Positions 25,983 through 34,358 of a stretch of 64,000 nucleotides of DNA are shown here, piece after piece. Source of the DNA: Mycobacterium colombiense CECT 3035 (GTDB lineage: Bacteria > Actinomycetota > Actinomycetes > Mycobacteriales > Mycobacteriaceae); contig NZ_CP020821.1 of assembly GCF_002105755.1 (NCBI RefSeq), positions 2,604,001-2,668,000 of the forward strand, read 5' to 3'. Each line of letters starts with the position of its first letter. Within the stretch, counting starts at the first letter, position 1. Under the pieces are notes generated by a model that had not been told where the DNA came from, made no database searches, and was given only the letters and a program-made list of their open reading frames with translations. A program made the translations under genes and the position numbers.

Positions 25983-26066
25983 TGCGGGCGGAGGGACTCG
26001 AACCCTCAAGCTCTTTCGAGCAATGGCACCTAAAACCATCGCGTCTGCCAATTTCGCCACGCCCGC
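25983..26066 (-). tRNA. tRNA-Leu (anticodon UAG)
   Basis: A full class II cloverleaf can be drawn on the minus strand: a seven-pair acceptor stem GCGGGCG/CGCCCGC with discriminator A, a D-arm with GCGAAATTGGCAGACGC, anticodon loop TTTAGGT (TAG at 26030-26032), a long variable arm GCTC-GAAA-GAGC, and a T-arm GAGGG-TTCGAGT-CCCTC. CCA is not encoded. It reads CUA codons, which are rare in this GC-rich genome. Confidence 0.96.
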
Positions 26067-26160
26067 GGCTTGGCGATCGTATCGCTTGGGACTCCGACGA
26101 GCTGTCGGGACGGGTTGAACGAATTCGCCGGACCCAAATCCCGAGCGGTACGGTCAAGGG

Positions 26161-26541
26161 GTGTCCACTACGCATCGTCGCAGGCCCGCGCTCATCGCGC
26201 TGGTGATCGTCGCGGCGTGCGGCTGCCTGGCTTTGGGCTGGTGGCAGTGGACCAGGTTCAATTCCGTCTCCGGCTCCTTTCAGAACCTCGGCTACGCATT
26301 GCAGTGGCCGCTGTTCGCCGGATTCTGCGTGTACGCCTACCGCAAATTCGTTCGCTATGAAGAGGAACCACCACAGCCGCGGGACACCGGCGCGATGACG
26401 GAGATACCCGACGGGCTGCTGCCCGAGCGGCCCAAGCGCGCCTCGCAGGCACCCGACGATCCCGCGCTGCGCGAGTACAACACCTACCTGGCCGAGCTCG
26501 CCGCGCAGGACGCCGAAAAACAGAAGAGGACAACCGCATGA
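26161..26541 (+). CDS. lprD: LprD-like membrane-anchored protein
   Basis: 126 aa from a GTG at 26161. It is highly similar to M. tuberculosis Rv1343c (LprD): TTHRRRPALIALVIVAACGCLALGWWQW at the N-terminus, with a lipobox-like VAAC inside the first hydrophobic stretch, then NLGYALQWPLFAGFCVYAY (second membrane stretch) and a conserved acidic C-terminal tail (DDPALREYNTYLAELAAQD). Function is unknown; it may be a lipoprotein or a two-helix membrane protein. It overlaps the next gene by 4 bases (ATGA), so the pair is probably translated together. Confidence 0.9.
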   Translation: MSTTHRRRPALIALVIVAACGCLALGWWQWTRFNSVSGSFQNLGYALQWPLFAGFCVYAYRKFVRYEEEPPQPRDTGAMTEIPDGLLPERPKRASQAPDDPALREYNTYLAELAAQDAEKQKRTTA

Positions 26542-26888
26542 CCACACCCGAGACGCCCGGAACATCAGTGCCCGCAGTGCCCGTGGACAAGATCCGCACC
26601 GCGCTGCTCGGCTACCGGATCATGGCGTGGACGACGGGTCTGTGGCTCATCGCGCTGTGCTACGAGATCGTCTCGCACCTCGCCTTCGGCCACGAGATCC
26701 GGTGGATCGAAGTGGTCCACGGCTGGGTGTACTTCATCTACGTGCTGACCGCCTTCAATCTGGCGGTCAAGGTCCGCTGGCCGCTCGGCAAGACAGTCGG
26801 CGTGCTGCTGTCCGGGACCATCCCGCTGCTCGGCATCATTGTGGAGCATTTCCAAAGCAGAGACGTCAAGGCGCGTTTCGGGTTGTAA
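26538..26888 (+). CDS. DUF3817-family integral membrane protein (Rv1342c homologue)
   Basis: 116 aa. Three or four hydrophobic segments: IMAWTTGLWLIALCYEIV, VVHGWVYFIYVLTAFNLAV and VGVLLSGTIPLLGIIVEH. The layout matches the small DUF3817 inner-membrane proteins found next to lprD in mycobacteria. No catalytic motif is seen and the function is unknown. It is translationally coupled to lprD, and the structured element at 26889 begins directly after its stop. Confidence 0.85.
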   Translation: MTTPETPGTSVPAVPVDKIRTALLGYRIMAWTTGLWLIALCYEIVSHLAFGHEIRWIEVVHGWVYFIYVLTAFNLAVKVRWPLGKTVGVLLSGTIPLLGIIVEHFQSRDVKARFGL

Positions 26889-26978
26889 GCCCGCGTAGCT
26901 CAGCGGGCATGGCACCGCGAGTCGCCCACCTTCGAGCGACAACGTCGCTACACACCACGTTGTCGCTAAGAGGCGGGC
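26889..26978 (+). other. tRNA-like fold with strong internal hairpin between convergent genes
   Basis: The 90 bases begin GCCCGCG TA GCTCAGCGGG, like the acceptor stem, spacer and D-arm of a tRNA, and end GGCGGGC, which pairs with six of the first seven bases. In place of anticodon and T arms there is a perfect 11-bp hairpin, AGCGACAACGT (26935-26945) with ACGTTGTCGCT (26957-26967). It lies in the 157-base gap between the convergent DUF3817 and rdgB genes. It may be a decayed tRNA, a structured RNA or a terminator-like element without a T-run. Confidence 0.35.
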
Positions 26979-27045
26979 AAAAGGTCAACACACCCTGAGC
27001 CGGGGCTGGTGTGACGACAGCTGCCGGCGGCCGCGGCCCGGAGCC

Positions 27046-27657
27046 CTAGCCCGCGGAACGGGCCAGCGTTTCCAGCGCCGGCAACAGCAACCGCAGCGCG
27101 CGACCACGATGCGACACCGCATCCTTCTCCGACGGGCTCAGCTGCGCCGCGGTGCGGTCATGCCCCTGCGGCACGAAGACCGGGTCGTAGCCGAAGCCGC
27201 CGTCGCCACGAGGTTCGCGGGCGACGGTGCCGGGCCACTCGCCGCGGACGACGACCTCGCCCGCGGCCGAGACGAGCGCACACGCGGACACGAACGCCGC
27301 ACCGCGCCGACCGTCGGGCACGTCGCGCAGTTGCGCCAGCAGCAACGCGGTGTTGCCGGCGTCGTCGCCGTGCCGACCCGACCAGCGCGCCGACAGCACA
27401 CCCGGCATCCCGTTGAGCGCGGCGACCTCCAGCCCGGAGTCGTCGGCCACACTCGCCAGCCCGCTCGCGGCGAAGGCATCCCGCGCCTTGGCCAACGCGT
27501 TGTCCTCGAAAACCGCGCCGGTCTCCGGCGCTTCCTCGAACGGCGCCACGTCGTCGAGCGACACCAACGACAGTCCCGTCAGGCCGGCCGCGTCCAACAC
27601 CCGGCGCAGCTCGGCCAGCTTCTTCGGGTTGCGGCTGGCGACCAACAAGCGCGTCAG
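27046..27657 (-). CDS. rdgB: RdgB/HAM1-type XTP/dITP pyrophosphatase
   Basis: 203 aa. It hydrolyses ITP, dITP and XTP to the monophosphate, keeping deaminated purines out of DNA and RNA. Motifs: [18 protein letters not shown] (substrate loop SRNxxK), [19 protein letters not shown] (catalytic Asp) and [10 protein letters not shown]-terminal [13 protein letters not shown]. No ATG or GTG fits; the best start is a CTG at 27657 that overlaps the rph stop as CTGA and has GAAGG ten bases upstream, giving the length of the M. tuberculosis protein. A TTG three codons in is the alternative. Likely co-translated with rph. Confidence 0.92.
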   Translation of the reverse strand: MTRLLVASRNPKKLAELRRVLDAAGLTGLSLVSLDDVAPFEEAPETGAVFEDNALAKARDAFAASGLASVADDSGLEVAALNGMPGVLSARWSGRHGDDAGNTALLLAQLRDVPDGRRGAAFVSACALVSAAGEVVVRGEWPGTVAREPRGDGGFGYDPVFVPQGHDRTAAQLSPSEKDAVSHRGRALRLLLPALETLARSAG

Positions 27658-28433
27658 CTGCCGAACGCCTTCGGCGCCGGCGCCCCCTCGGGGAGCACAC
27701 CGGGGTACGGCAGGGCCAGCGCCTCGCGCTGCGCGGCGAACAGCTTGTCGCACGCGGCCAGCGCCACGTCGAGCAACTTGTCCAGCGTCGACCGCGGGAA
27801 CGTAGCTCCCTCACCGGTCCCCTGAACCTCGACGAGGGTCCCGGTGTCGGTCGCGACGACGTTCATGTCGACCTCGGCGCGGGAGTCCTCCTCGTAAGGC
27901 AGGTCGACCCGGATCCGCCCGTCGACCACGCCGACGCTGACCGCCGCGATGGCACAGGACAACGGCCGCGGATCCGACAGCTTGCCCGCCGCCGCGAGAT
28001 AAGTCACCGCGTCGGACAACGCGACGAAGGCGCCGGTGATGGCCGCGGTGCGGGTGCCGCCGTCGGCCTGCAAGACGTCGCAGTCGACGGCGATGGTGTT
28101 CTCCCCCAACGCCGCCAGGTCGATGCACGCGCGCAGCGACCGCCCGATCAGCCGGCTGATCTCCTGGGTGCGCCCAGACAGGCGGCCCTTCACCGATTCG
28201 CGGTCCGAGCGGGTATGGGTCGCCGACGGCAACATCGCGTACTCCGCGGTCAGCCACCCCAGGCCCGATCCCTTGCGCCAGCGCGGCACCCCTTCGGTCA
28301 CGCTGGCGGTGCACATGACCTTGGTGTGGCCGAATTCGATCAATACCGAACCGGCGGGGTGGTCAGTGAAACCGCGGGTGATGACCACGGGCCGAAGCTC
28401 GTCGTCCAGGCGGCCGTCTTCTCGTCTGGTCAC
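27654..28433 (-). CDS. rph: ribonuclease PH
   Basis: 259 aa from a GTG. Phosphorolytic 3'-to-5' exoribonuclease that trims tRNA 3' ends using phosphate. Motifs: [13 protein letters not shown] at the N-terminus, [32 protein letters not shown] (phosphate-binding arginines), [18 protein letters not shown] and [22 protein letters not shown] (metal-binding aspartate). Full length for the family. It lies 22 bases downstream of the metallo-beta-lactamase-fold gene and overlaps rdgB, matching the conserved mycobacterial order murI-Rv1339-rph-rdgB. Confidence 0.96.
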   Translation of the reverse strand: MTRREDGRLDDELRPVVITRGFTDHPAGSVLIEFGHTKVMCTASVTEGVPRWRKGSGLGWLTAEYAMLPSATHTRSDRESVKGRLSGRTQEISRLIGRSLRACIDLAALGENTIAVDCDVLQADGGTRTAAITGAFVALSDAVTYLAAAGKLSDPRPLSCAIAAVSVGVVDGRIRVDLPYEEDSRAEVDMNVVATDTGTLVEVQGTGEGATFPRSTLDKLLDVALAACDKLFAAQREALALPYPGVLPEGAPAPKAFGS

Positions 28434-28455
28434 GACGCCAACACTAGCGGGCGGC

Positions 28456-29232
28456 TCAGACCCTTTCGGAGCGGCGGATATCGAACGTCTCGCCGCACAC
28501 CACCGCGTGGACGGGACCGTCGAACTCCGCCTTGGCCTCGCTGATCACGTCCTCGCGGGAGGTCCACGGCGGGATGTGGGTCAGCAGGAGTTCGTGCACC
28601 CCGGCCTGGGCCGCGGCACGGCCGGCCTCGGTGCCCGACAGGTGCAGCGCGGGCGGCCGGTCCGGCGAGTGCGTCCACGACGCCTCGCACAGGAACACGT
28701 CGGCGCCGCGAGCCAGCTCGACGAGCTGATCGCAGAAGCCGGTGTCACCGCTGTACACGAACGAGGCGCCGGAGGGGTCGGTGATCTTCAGGCCGTAGGA
28801 CTCGGTCGGATGAGCCACCACTCGCGGCGTCACCGTCAGCGCGCCGATCGTCACCGACTCACCTTCGACCCAATGCCGAACGTCGAAAATGTCTGAACAG
28901 TCGTCGATCTCACCGCCGTAGGGCGACGAGGCCGCACCCAACCGCGACCAGGTGTCCCCCGGGCCGTAGAGCAACGCCTTACCCAGCGGACGCGTCGGGT
29001 GGTAGCGGCGCCACACGAAAAGTCCGGGCAAATCCAGACAATGGTCGGCGTGCAGATGGGACAACAGCACGTGCACTGAACCGGGATCGGCGTAGCGCTG
29101 CAGCGCGCCCAGAACGCCTCCGCCGAAGTCGATGACCAACGGCGGAGTGTCCGGTGCCCGGAGCAGATAACCCGACGCGGGCGAATCCGGACCCACCACG
29201 CTGCCCGAGCAGCCGAGCACGGTTATTCGCAC
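28456..29232 (-). CDS. metallo-beta-lactamase-fold cyclic nucleotide phosphodiesterase (Rv1339 homologue)
   Basis: 258 aa from a GTG at 29232; slightly longer GTG starts (29238 and further upstream) are also in frame. The fold is shown by [12 protein letters not shown] at the N-terminus and the zinc motif HLHADH (residues 59-64). Further ligands lie in [17 protein letters not shown] and [10 protein letters not shown]. The M. tuberculosis homologue Rv1339 has been reported to hydrolyse cAMP; the same role is likely here and pairs with the adenylate cyclase at 47449. It lies 78 bases downstream of murI. Confidence 0.88.
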   Translation of the reverse strand: MRITVLGCSGSVVGPDSPASGYLLRAPDTPPLVIDFGGGVLGALQRYADPGSVHVLLSHLHADHCLDLPGLFVWRRYHPTRPLGKALLYGPGDTWSRLGAASSPYGGEIDDCSDIFDVRHWVEGESVTIGALTVTPRVVAHPTESYGLKITDPSGASFVYSGDTGFCDQLVELARGADVFLCEASWTHSPDRPPALHLSGTEAGRAAAQAGVHELLLTHIPPWTSREDVISEAKAEFDGPVHAVVCGETFDIRRSERV

Positions 29233-29310
29233 GGACACTACTGTGCCATGCCCGATAGGACCGTGACGAAAACATCGCCGCATTGGTGTGACGAGAATCT
29301 CGTCCGCAGG

Positions 29311-30138
29311 TCAATCAATGTTCACCCGCGCGACGGGCCGGACACCGGTGACCACCGGACCCAGGAAACGCGCCGCCAAAGCGGTGAATGCTTCGGGGTC
29401 GCCGGTGGCTTCGAAAACGCGGGACGGCGGGGCGGCGTCGGGATCATCCGGGTGTGGCCGGAGCAGGTCCCGTTCGGTCAGCACCCGCAGCACTTCCTTG
29501 GCGGTCTCCTCGGCGCTGGAGACCAGCGTCACGTTGTCACCCATCGCCAACTGGATGAGCCCGGACAGCAACGGATAGTGGGTGCAGCCGAGCACCAACG
29601 TGTCGACCTGCGCGCGCTGCAGCGGCTCCAGATAGCCCTCGGCCAGTCCGAGCACCTGACGGCCGCTGGTCACGCCGCGCTCCACAAAATCGACGAAGCG
29701 CGGGCAGGCCACCGCGGTGATCTCGGTGTCGCGGGCCGCGGCGAACGCGTCCTGATAGGCGTGCGAGTTGATGGTCGCCTGCGTACCGATGACGCCGATG
29801 CGCCCGTTGCGGGTGGTGGCGACCGCGCGGCGCACCGCCGGCAGGATCACCTCGACGACGGGCACGTCGTAGCGTTCGCGCGCGTCGCGCAGGCACGCCG
29901 CGGACGCGGTGTTGCAGGCGATGACCAACGCCTTGACGCCGCGGCCGACGAGGTCGTCACCGATGGCCAGCGCGTGCGCGCGCACCTCGGGGATGGTCAG
30001 CGGGCCGTACGGACCGTGGCCGGTGTCGCCGACGTAGACGATGTGCTCGTCGGGCAGCTGGTCGATGATCGCCCGCGCGACGGTGAGTCCCCCTACACCG
30101 GAGTCGAAGACCCCGATGGGTGCCGACGCCGAACTCAT
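29311..30138 (-). CDS. murI: glutamate racemase
   Basis: 275 aa. Converts L- to D-glutamate for peptidoglycan. The two catalytic cysteines are present: Cys75 in VIACNTASA and Cys185 in [10 protein letters not shown]. The N-terminal [16 protein letters not shown] and [11 protein letters not shown] segments bind substrate. The ATG at 30138 overlaps the stop of the rhomboid gene by 4 bases. Nothing unusual is seen; it should be essential, as in other mycobacteria. Confidence 0.97.
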   Translation of the reverse strand: MSSASAPIGVFDSGVGGLTVARAIIDQLPDEHIVYVGDTGHGPYGPLTIPEVRAHALAIGDDLVGRGVKALVIACNTASAACLRDARERYDVPVVEVILPAVRRAVATTRNGRIGVIGTQATINSHAYQDAFAAARDTEITAVACPRFVDFVERGVTSGRQVLGLAEGYLEPLQRAQVDTLVLGCTHYPLLSGLIQLAMGDNVTLVSSAEETAKEVLRVLTERDLLRPHPDDPDAAPPSRVFEATGDPEAFTALAARFLGPVVTGVRPVARVNID

Positions 30139-30830
30139 GTCGTGGGCCGCGGAACGGTGCTGCCGGTTTTCCTCGACGTCCGGCCCTTACGTTCCGGCGC
30201 GGACAACAGGTAGGCGGCGACGACGCCGGCGATCGCCCCGCACAGGTGGCCCTGCCATGACACGCCACCGCACCTGCCGAGCACGGGCATGGCGCCGAGC
30301 AGGACGCCGCCGTAGGCGAACAGCACGATCAGCCCGATGATGATGTCGCGCATCCGGCGCACGAAGATGCCGAACACCAGCAGGAAGGCCAGCCACCCGA
30401 AGATCAGGCCGGAGGCACCGATGTGGTCGGTGGGGCCGCAGCTGCTGCCGACATTGCCGATCAGCCAGGTGCCGAAGCCGCCCAGGATCCACACGATGAC
30501 GGTCGCCCAGACGAACCGGGACAGGCCGGCCAGCGTCATCAGGAACCCCAGGATCAGCAGCGGCACGGTGTTGGCCGCCAGGTGCTGCCAGCTCTCGTGC
30601 AACAGCGGGGCGAAAACGATGCCCCACAACCCGTCGGTCTCGAGCGGCCTGATGCCGTTGGCGTCCAGTGAATGCCGGGACAGCTGGTCGATCAGCTCGA
30701 CGAGGTAGAGCAACGCCACGAAGGTGAAGATCGTGACGGCGCCCACGGTCGCGGTGGATCGCTTCGCCGGCTGGGCGGCGGGCGCGCCGGGGCGTCCCCG
30801 CGAGGAGCCACGGGCGCCGCTCCTGCTCAT
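30135..30830 (-). CDS. rhomboid-family intramembrane serine protease (Rv1337 homologue)
   Basis: 231 aa from the ATG at 30830; several other in-frame ATGs lie upstream and the exact start is not certain. Six or more membrane helices. Catalytic serine in [14 protein letters not shown] (GASG motif) and catalytic histidine in [19 protein letters not shown]; the HExxN-like [15 protein letters not shown] helix is also present. Cleaves membrane proteins within the bilayer. It overlaps murI by 4 bases. In M. tuberculosis the mec-cysO-cysM genes lie just upstream; here only 97 bases separate it from the P1-family peptidase gene. Confidence 0.92.
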   Translation of the reverse strand: MSRSGARGSSRGRPGAPAAQPAKRSTATVGAVTIFTFVALLYLVELIDQLSRHSLDANGIRPLETDGLWGIVFAPLLHESWQHLAANTVPLLILGFLMTLAGLSRFVWATVIVWILGGFGTWLIGNVGSSCGPTDHIGASGLIFGWLAFLLVFGIFVRRMRDIIIGLIVLFAYGGVLLGAMPVLGRCGGVSWQGHLCGAIAGVVAAYLLSAPERKGRTSRKTGSTVPRPTT

Positions 30831-30927
30831 CGCTCCGCTCTGCATCGCCGCGACGCGGTCATACCCATGGCTGCCCTTCCAGCGTGTTTCCAGCATGTCA
30901 AGGCTACCGGCGCAGCGGCCGGTCGAC

Positions 30928-31989
30928 TCATCGACCGAATGCCCCGGGCAGCACATCGCGGTAGCTCGGTATGCCGGCGATCGATTCCGCGGCGAGCACA
31001 CCGCCCAGCACCGCATCCGCCAGGCAATCGGCGGCGGCGATGCCCACCTCGGTGGCCAGCCGCGTCTCCGGCGAAAAGGCGGCGGGCGGCGGTGTGGAAT
31101 TCGCCGCCGGAGCCACCTCGACCGCCCCGGTCGCCAGCACGAACACCGTGTCACCGTCGACCGGCGTGTGGGCCGGCCGGATGCTGCGGGCCAGGCCGTC
31201 GTGGGCGGAGATCGCCACCCGCCTGCACGCCGCCGAGCTCAGGGCGGCGTCGGTGGCCACCACGGCGATGACCGTGTTGAGCGGGTTGTCCACCGGGTTC
31301 GACGGGGACGGCAACCGGGCGAAGGCGTCGATCTGCTCGGCCGGCGGCGGCCGCAGGCCGAACCGCCGGGTCAGGTCCGCCATCCACGGCAAGCCGGTGC
31401 CCGGGTCCACGACCTCGCCCGCGGAGTTCACCACGGCGACCGCCCCGACGGTCACCCCGGACGGCAGCACCCTGGACGCGGTCCCGACGCCGCCCTTGAG
31501 CGCGCCGGCGCGCGCCCCCACCCCGGCGCCGACGGTCCCCACCGCCATCGGCGCGCCGTCTGCGCCGTCCTGCGAGGCGGCGGCGCAGGCCGCGTAACCG
31601 AACTCGGCCGTCGGGCGGCACTGCCAGCCGCCGACCGGCAGATCGAAGATCACCGCTCCCGGGACGATGGGCACCACCCCGCCGTCCATCGCCACGCCGC
31701 GTTCGCGTTCCTCCAGCCAGCGCATGACACCGTCCGCGGCGGCCAGCCCGTAGGCGCTGCCGCCGGCGAGCAACACCGCGTCGACGAACCGCACGGTGTT
31801 GGCCGGGTCCAGCAGGTCGGTCTCGCGGGTACCGGGCGCACCGCCGCGGCAGTCGACGGCGCCGACGGTGCCCGGCGGGGTGAGCACGACGGTGACGCCG
31901 CAGGCCCAGCCGGCGCCCAGGGACGCGTCGGGGTCCAAGCGTTGGTAGTGACCGACGCGGATGCCCCCGACGTCGGTGATGGCGTTCAT
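30928..31989 (-). CDS. P1-family (DmpA-like) peptidase, Rv1333 homologue
   Basis: 353 aa. Ntn-hydrolase-like aminopeptidase that matures by self-cleavage. Conserved blocks: NAITDVGGIRVGHYQ, AVLLAGGSAYGLAAADGV, GTVGAGVGARAGALKGGVGTAS and NPLNTVIAVVATDAAL. The Asn238-Thr239 pair in the last block is the likely self-cleavage site, making Thr239 the N-terminal nucleophile (inference from the family). The ATG at 31989 overlaps the DUF2017 stop (ATGA), so the long upstream open frame is discarded. Role in mycobacteria: peptide or beta-peptide hydrolysis; exact substrate unknown. Confidence 0.9.
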   Translation of the reverse strand: MNAITDVGGIRVGHYQRLDPDASLGAGWACGVTVVLTPPGTVGAVDCRGGAPGTRETDLLDPANTVRFVDAVLLAGGSAYGLAAADGVMRWLEERERGVAMDGGVVPIVPGAVIFDLPVGGWQCRPTAEFGYAACAAASQDGADGAPMAVGTVGAGVGARAGALKGGVGTASRVLPSGVTVGAVAVVNSAGEVVDPGTGLPWMADLTRRFGLRPPPAEQIDAFARLPSPSNPVDNPLNTVIAVVATDAALSSAACRRVAISAHDGLARSIRPAHTPVDGDTVFVLATGAVEVAPAANSTPPPAAFSPETRLATEVGIAAADCLADAVLGGVLAAESIAGIPSYRDVLPGAFGR

Positions 31990-32573
31990 CGGTCGCGGGG
32001 CCCCATCAGCACCAGCACCAGGTACTCCTGCAGCACCGTCAGCCACTGATACACGTCGAAGTGCACGGCCAGCGGGTGGTCGGCCGGCAGTCGTTCCGGT
32101 CCATCCGGCCCGACCTCGAGCATCACCCCCAGGGTCAGCCGGATGTCATTGACGGCAGCCACCCACGAGTTCGCGTCGTCCTCGGTCAGCTCGAAGCGGC
32201 CGCCGTCGTCGGGAATCGTGCTCAATAACCGCTGCGCGGCAACGCGTTTGGCGTCGACGATGTCGGGCTCGTGCAGGCTGCGCAGCGCGGCGTTGAGGCT
32301 GTCGGCGTCGTCGGGCGGCGCGGTGTCCTCGTCGTCGTGCCGGTAGAAGTCGGGCAGCAGCCGACGCAATGTGGGATCTTTCGGCGGTTCGGCATTGCCG
32401 GTCTTGATCCCGGTGATCTCCTCGAGTTCGTCTGCGGGCGAGGAAGATTCACGCTCGTCGAGCAGGCCGATCATCGCGGTGGCCAGGTTCTTGAGCAGGG
32501 CCGCCTCATGCGAAGCCAGGGACGACCGAAAACGGGGACCACTCGCGGTCTCGACCCGCTTCCATTTGCGCAC
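31986..32573 (-). CDS. DUF2017 family protein (Rv1332 homologue)
   Basis: 195 aa beginning MRKWKRVETASG. Acidic, mostly helical cytosolic protein with the conserved DPTLRRLLPDFYR segment, LHEPDIVDAKRVAAQ and a C-terminal NVYQWLTVLQEYLVLVLMG-like helix (here DVYQWLTVLQEYLVL). Function is unknown. It is always next to clpS in mycobacteria, hinting at a link with ClpS/ClpCP proteolysis. It lies 24 bases after clpS and overlaps the P1 peptidase gene by 4 bases. Confidence 0.9.
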   Translation of the reverse strand: MRKWKRVETASGPRFRSSLASHEAALLKNLATAMIGLLDERESSSPADELEEITGIKTGNAEPPKDPTLRRLLPDFYRHDDEDTAPPDDADSLNAALRSLHEPDIVDAKRVAAQRLLSTIPDDGGRFELTEDDANSWVAAVNDIRLTLGVMLEVGPDGPERLPADHPLAVHFDVYQWLTVLQEYLVLVLMGPRDR

Positions 32574-32597
32574 AGGGAATCGCCAGCGCCTCGAGCT

Positions 32598-32903
32598 TCA
32601 GCGGTCCTGCTGCATGGTCGCCCACAAACCGGCGGCGTGCAGCTTGGACACATCGACTTCCATCGACTCACGGCTGCCGGCGGACACCACGGCCTTTCCC
32701 TCGTTGTGCACCTGCAGCATCAGCTTGGTGGCGTGCGGCTCGCTGTAGCCGAACAACTTCTGGAACACATACGTCACGTAGGTCATCAGATTCACCGGGT
32801 CGTCCCAGACGATCGTGACCCACGGACTCGCCGTGGTCTCTGCCGGAGCGGACTCTCGTTGTCCTGTAGTGCCCGGCTTAGTGGGCGCTGACATAACAAC
32901 CAT
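32598..32903 (-). CDS. clpS: ATP-dependent Clp protease adaptor ClpS
   Basis: 101 aa. N-degron adaptor that hands proteins with destabilising N-termini to the ClpC ATPase. The core is typical: [46 protein letters not shown], with the DDPVN loop and the LMLQVH helix that lines the N-degron pocket, ending in [10 protein letters not shown]. The ATG at 32903 matches the length of the M. tuberculosis protein; a second ATG three codons in is possible. It diverges from pncB with a 66-base promoter gap. Confidence 0.96.
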   Translation of the reverse strand: MVVMSAPTKPGTTGQRESAPAETTASPWVTIVWDDPVNLMTYVTYVFQKLFGYSEPHATKLMLQVHNEGKAVVSAGSRESMEVDVSKLHAAGLWATMQQDR

Positions 32904-32969
32904 GGCGTACACGATACCGAGGGTGGGACGACGTTTCCGAGCCCCGATCGCAGCCGATACCGTTATGGA

Positions 32970-34286
32970 ATGAACGACCCGGTCGTTACTGGGCTGCTGA
33001 CCGACAAGTACGAGTTGACGATGTTGGCGGCGGCGCTGCGGGACGGCAGCGCCGGCCGGCGGACAACATTCGAGCTCTTCGCCCGCCGCCTTCCCGAAGG
33101 CCGCCGCTACGGCGTGGTCGCCGGGACCGGCCGGCTGCTCGAAGCGCTCCCGCAATTCACGTTCGACGACCAGGCGTGCCAATCGCTGGGGCAATTCCTC
33201 GACCCGGACACCGTGCGCTACTTGCGCGAATTCCGGTTCGGCGGTGACATCGACGGCTACGCCGAAGGCGAGCTGTACTTCCCCGGATCGCCGGTGCTGT
33301 CGGTGAGCGGGACGTTCGCCGAATGCGTGGTGCTCGAGACGCTGGCGCTGTCCATTTTCAATCACGACACCGCGGTCGCGTCCGCCGCGGCGCGCATGGT
33401 CAGCGCGGCCCGCGGACGCCCGTTGATCGAGATGGGGTCGCGGCGCACGCACGAGCAGGCGGCCGTCGCCGCGGCCCGCGCCGCCTACCTCGCCGGCTTC
33501 GCCGCGTCGTCCAACCTGGAGGCGCAGCGCTGCTACGGCATACCCGCCGAGGGCACCTCCGCGCACGCGTTCACCATGCTGTTCGCCCGCGCCGACTCCT
33601 CCACCGAATCGACCGAACTGGCGGCTTTCCGGGCGCAGGTCGACGCGCTCGGCGCGGACACCACGCTGCTGGTGGACACCTATGACGTGACGACCGGTGT
33701 CGCCAATGCGGTGGCCGCCGCGGGCACCGGGCTCGGTGCGGTGCGCATCGACTCCGGCGAGCTGGGCGTGCTGGCGCGCCAGGTGCGCGAACAGCTCGAC
33801 GGGCTGGGAGCCACCGAGACCCGCATCGTGGTCTCCGGCGACCTCGACGAGTTCTCCATCGCGGCGCTGGCCGCCGAGCCGGTGGACAGTTACGGCGTGG
33901 GCACCTCGCTGGTGACGGGCTCGGGCGCCCCGACTGCGAACATGGTGTACAAACTCGTCGAGGTGGACGGCCTGCCGGTGCAGAAGCGCAGCAGCCACAA
34001 GGAATCTCACGGCGGGCGCAAAGAGGCGCTACGGCTGTCGCGCGGCTCGGGCATCATCACCGAGGAGGTGGTGTATCCCGCAGGCCAACAGCCGGCCGTC
34101 TCCGATCCGGCCCGGGTGTTGACCGTCCCGCTGGTCCGCGCTGGAGAACTGGTGTCCAAACCGAACCTCGCCGCGGCGCGCGAGCTGGTAACTTCCGGGC
34201 TGCGCAGTCTGCCGTGGGAGGGACTGAACTTGTCGCACGGCGATCCCGCGGTCACGACGACGCAGATTCCCGCCGGCCGGCGCTAG
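32970..34286 (+). CDS. pncB: nicotinate phosphoribosyltransferase
   Basis: 438 aa, orthologous by position to PncB1 (Rv1330c). Makes nicotinate mononucleotide from nicotinate and PRPP in NAD salvage. Motifs: [18 protein letters not shown] at the N-terminus, [21 protein letters not shown], the histidine in [14 protein letters not shown] that is phosphorylated by [16 protein letters not shown] and [11 protein letters not shown] (phosphate and PRPP contacts). It diverges from clpS; dinG begins 73 bases downstream on the same strand. Confidence 0.95.
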   Translation: MNDPVVTGLLTDKYELTMLAAALRDGSAGRRTTFELFARRLPEGRRYGVVAGTGRLLEALPQFTFDDQACQSLGQFLDPDTVRYLREFRFGGDIDGYAEGELYFPGSPVLSVSGTFAECVVLETLALSIFNHDTAVASAAARMVSAARGRPLIEMGSRRTHEQAAVAAARAAYLAGFAASSNLEAQRCYGIPAEGTSAHAFTMLFARADSSTESTELAAFRAQVDALGADTTLLVDTYDVTTGVANAVAAAGTGLGAVRIDSGELGVLARQVREQLDGLGATETRIVVSGDLDEFSIAALAAEPVDSYGVGTSLVTGSGAPTANMVYKLVEVDGLPVQKRSSHKESHGGRKEALRLSRGSGIITEEVVYPAGQQPAVSDPARVLTVPLVRAGELVSKPNLAAARELVTSGLRSLPWEGLNLSHGDPAVTTTQIPAGRR

Positions 34287-34358
34287 CACCGCGCGCGAAA
34301 TCACGCGGCCCGAGCGCCGCCCCGAACAGCGAAGAGGGTAGCCACGTCCGAGGTTTCC

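Noticed and set aside
27158-27814. Long antisense and alternative frames over rdgB and rph
   Set aside because: Arg/Ala/Gly-rich shadow frames expected in GC-rich DNA; the real genes have full family motifs.
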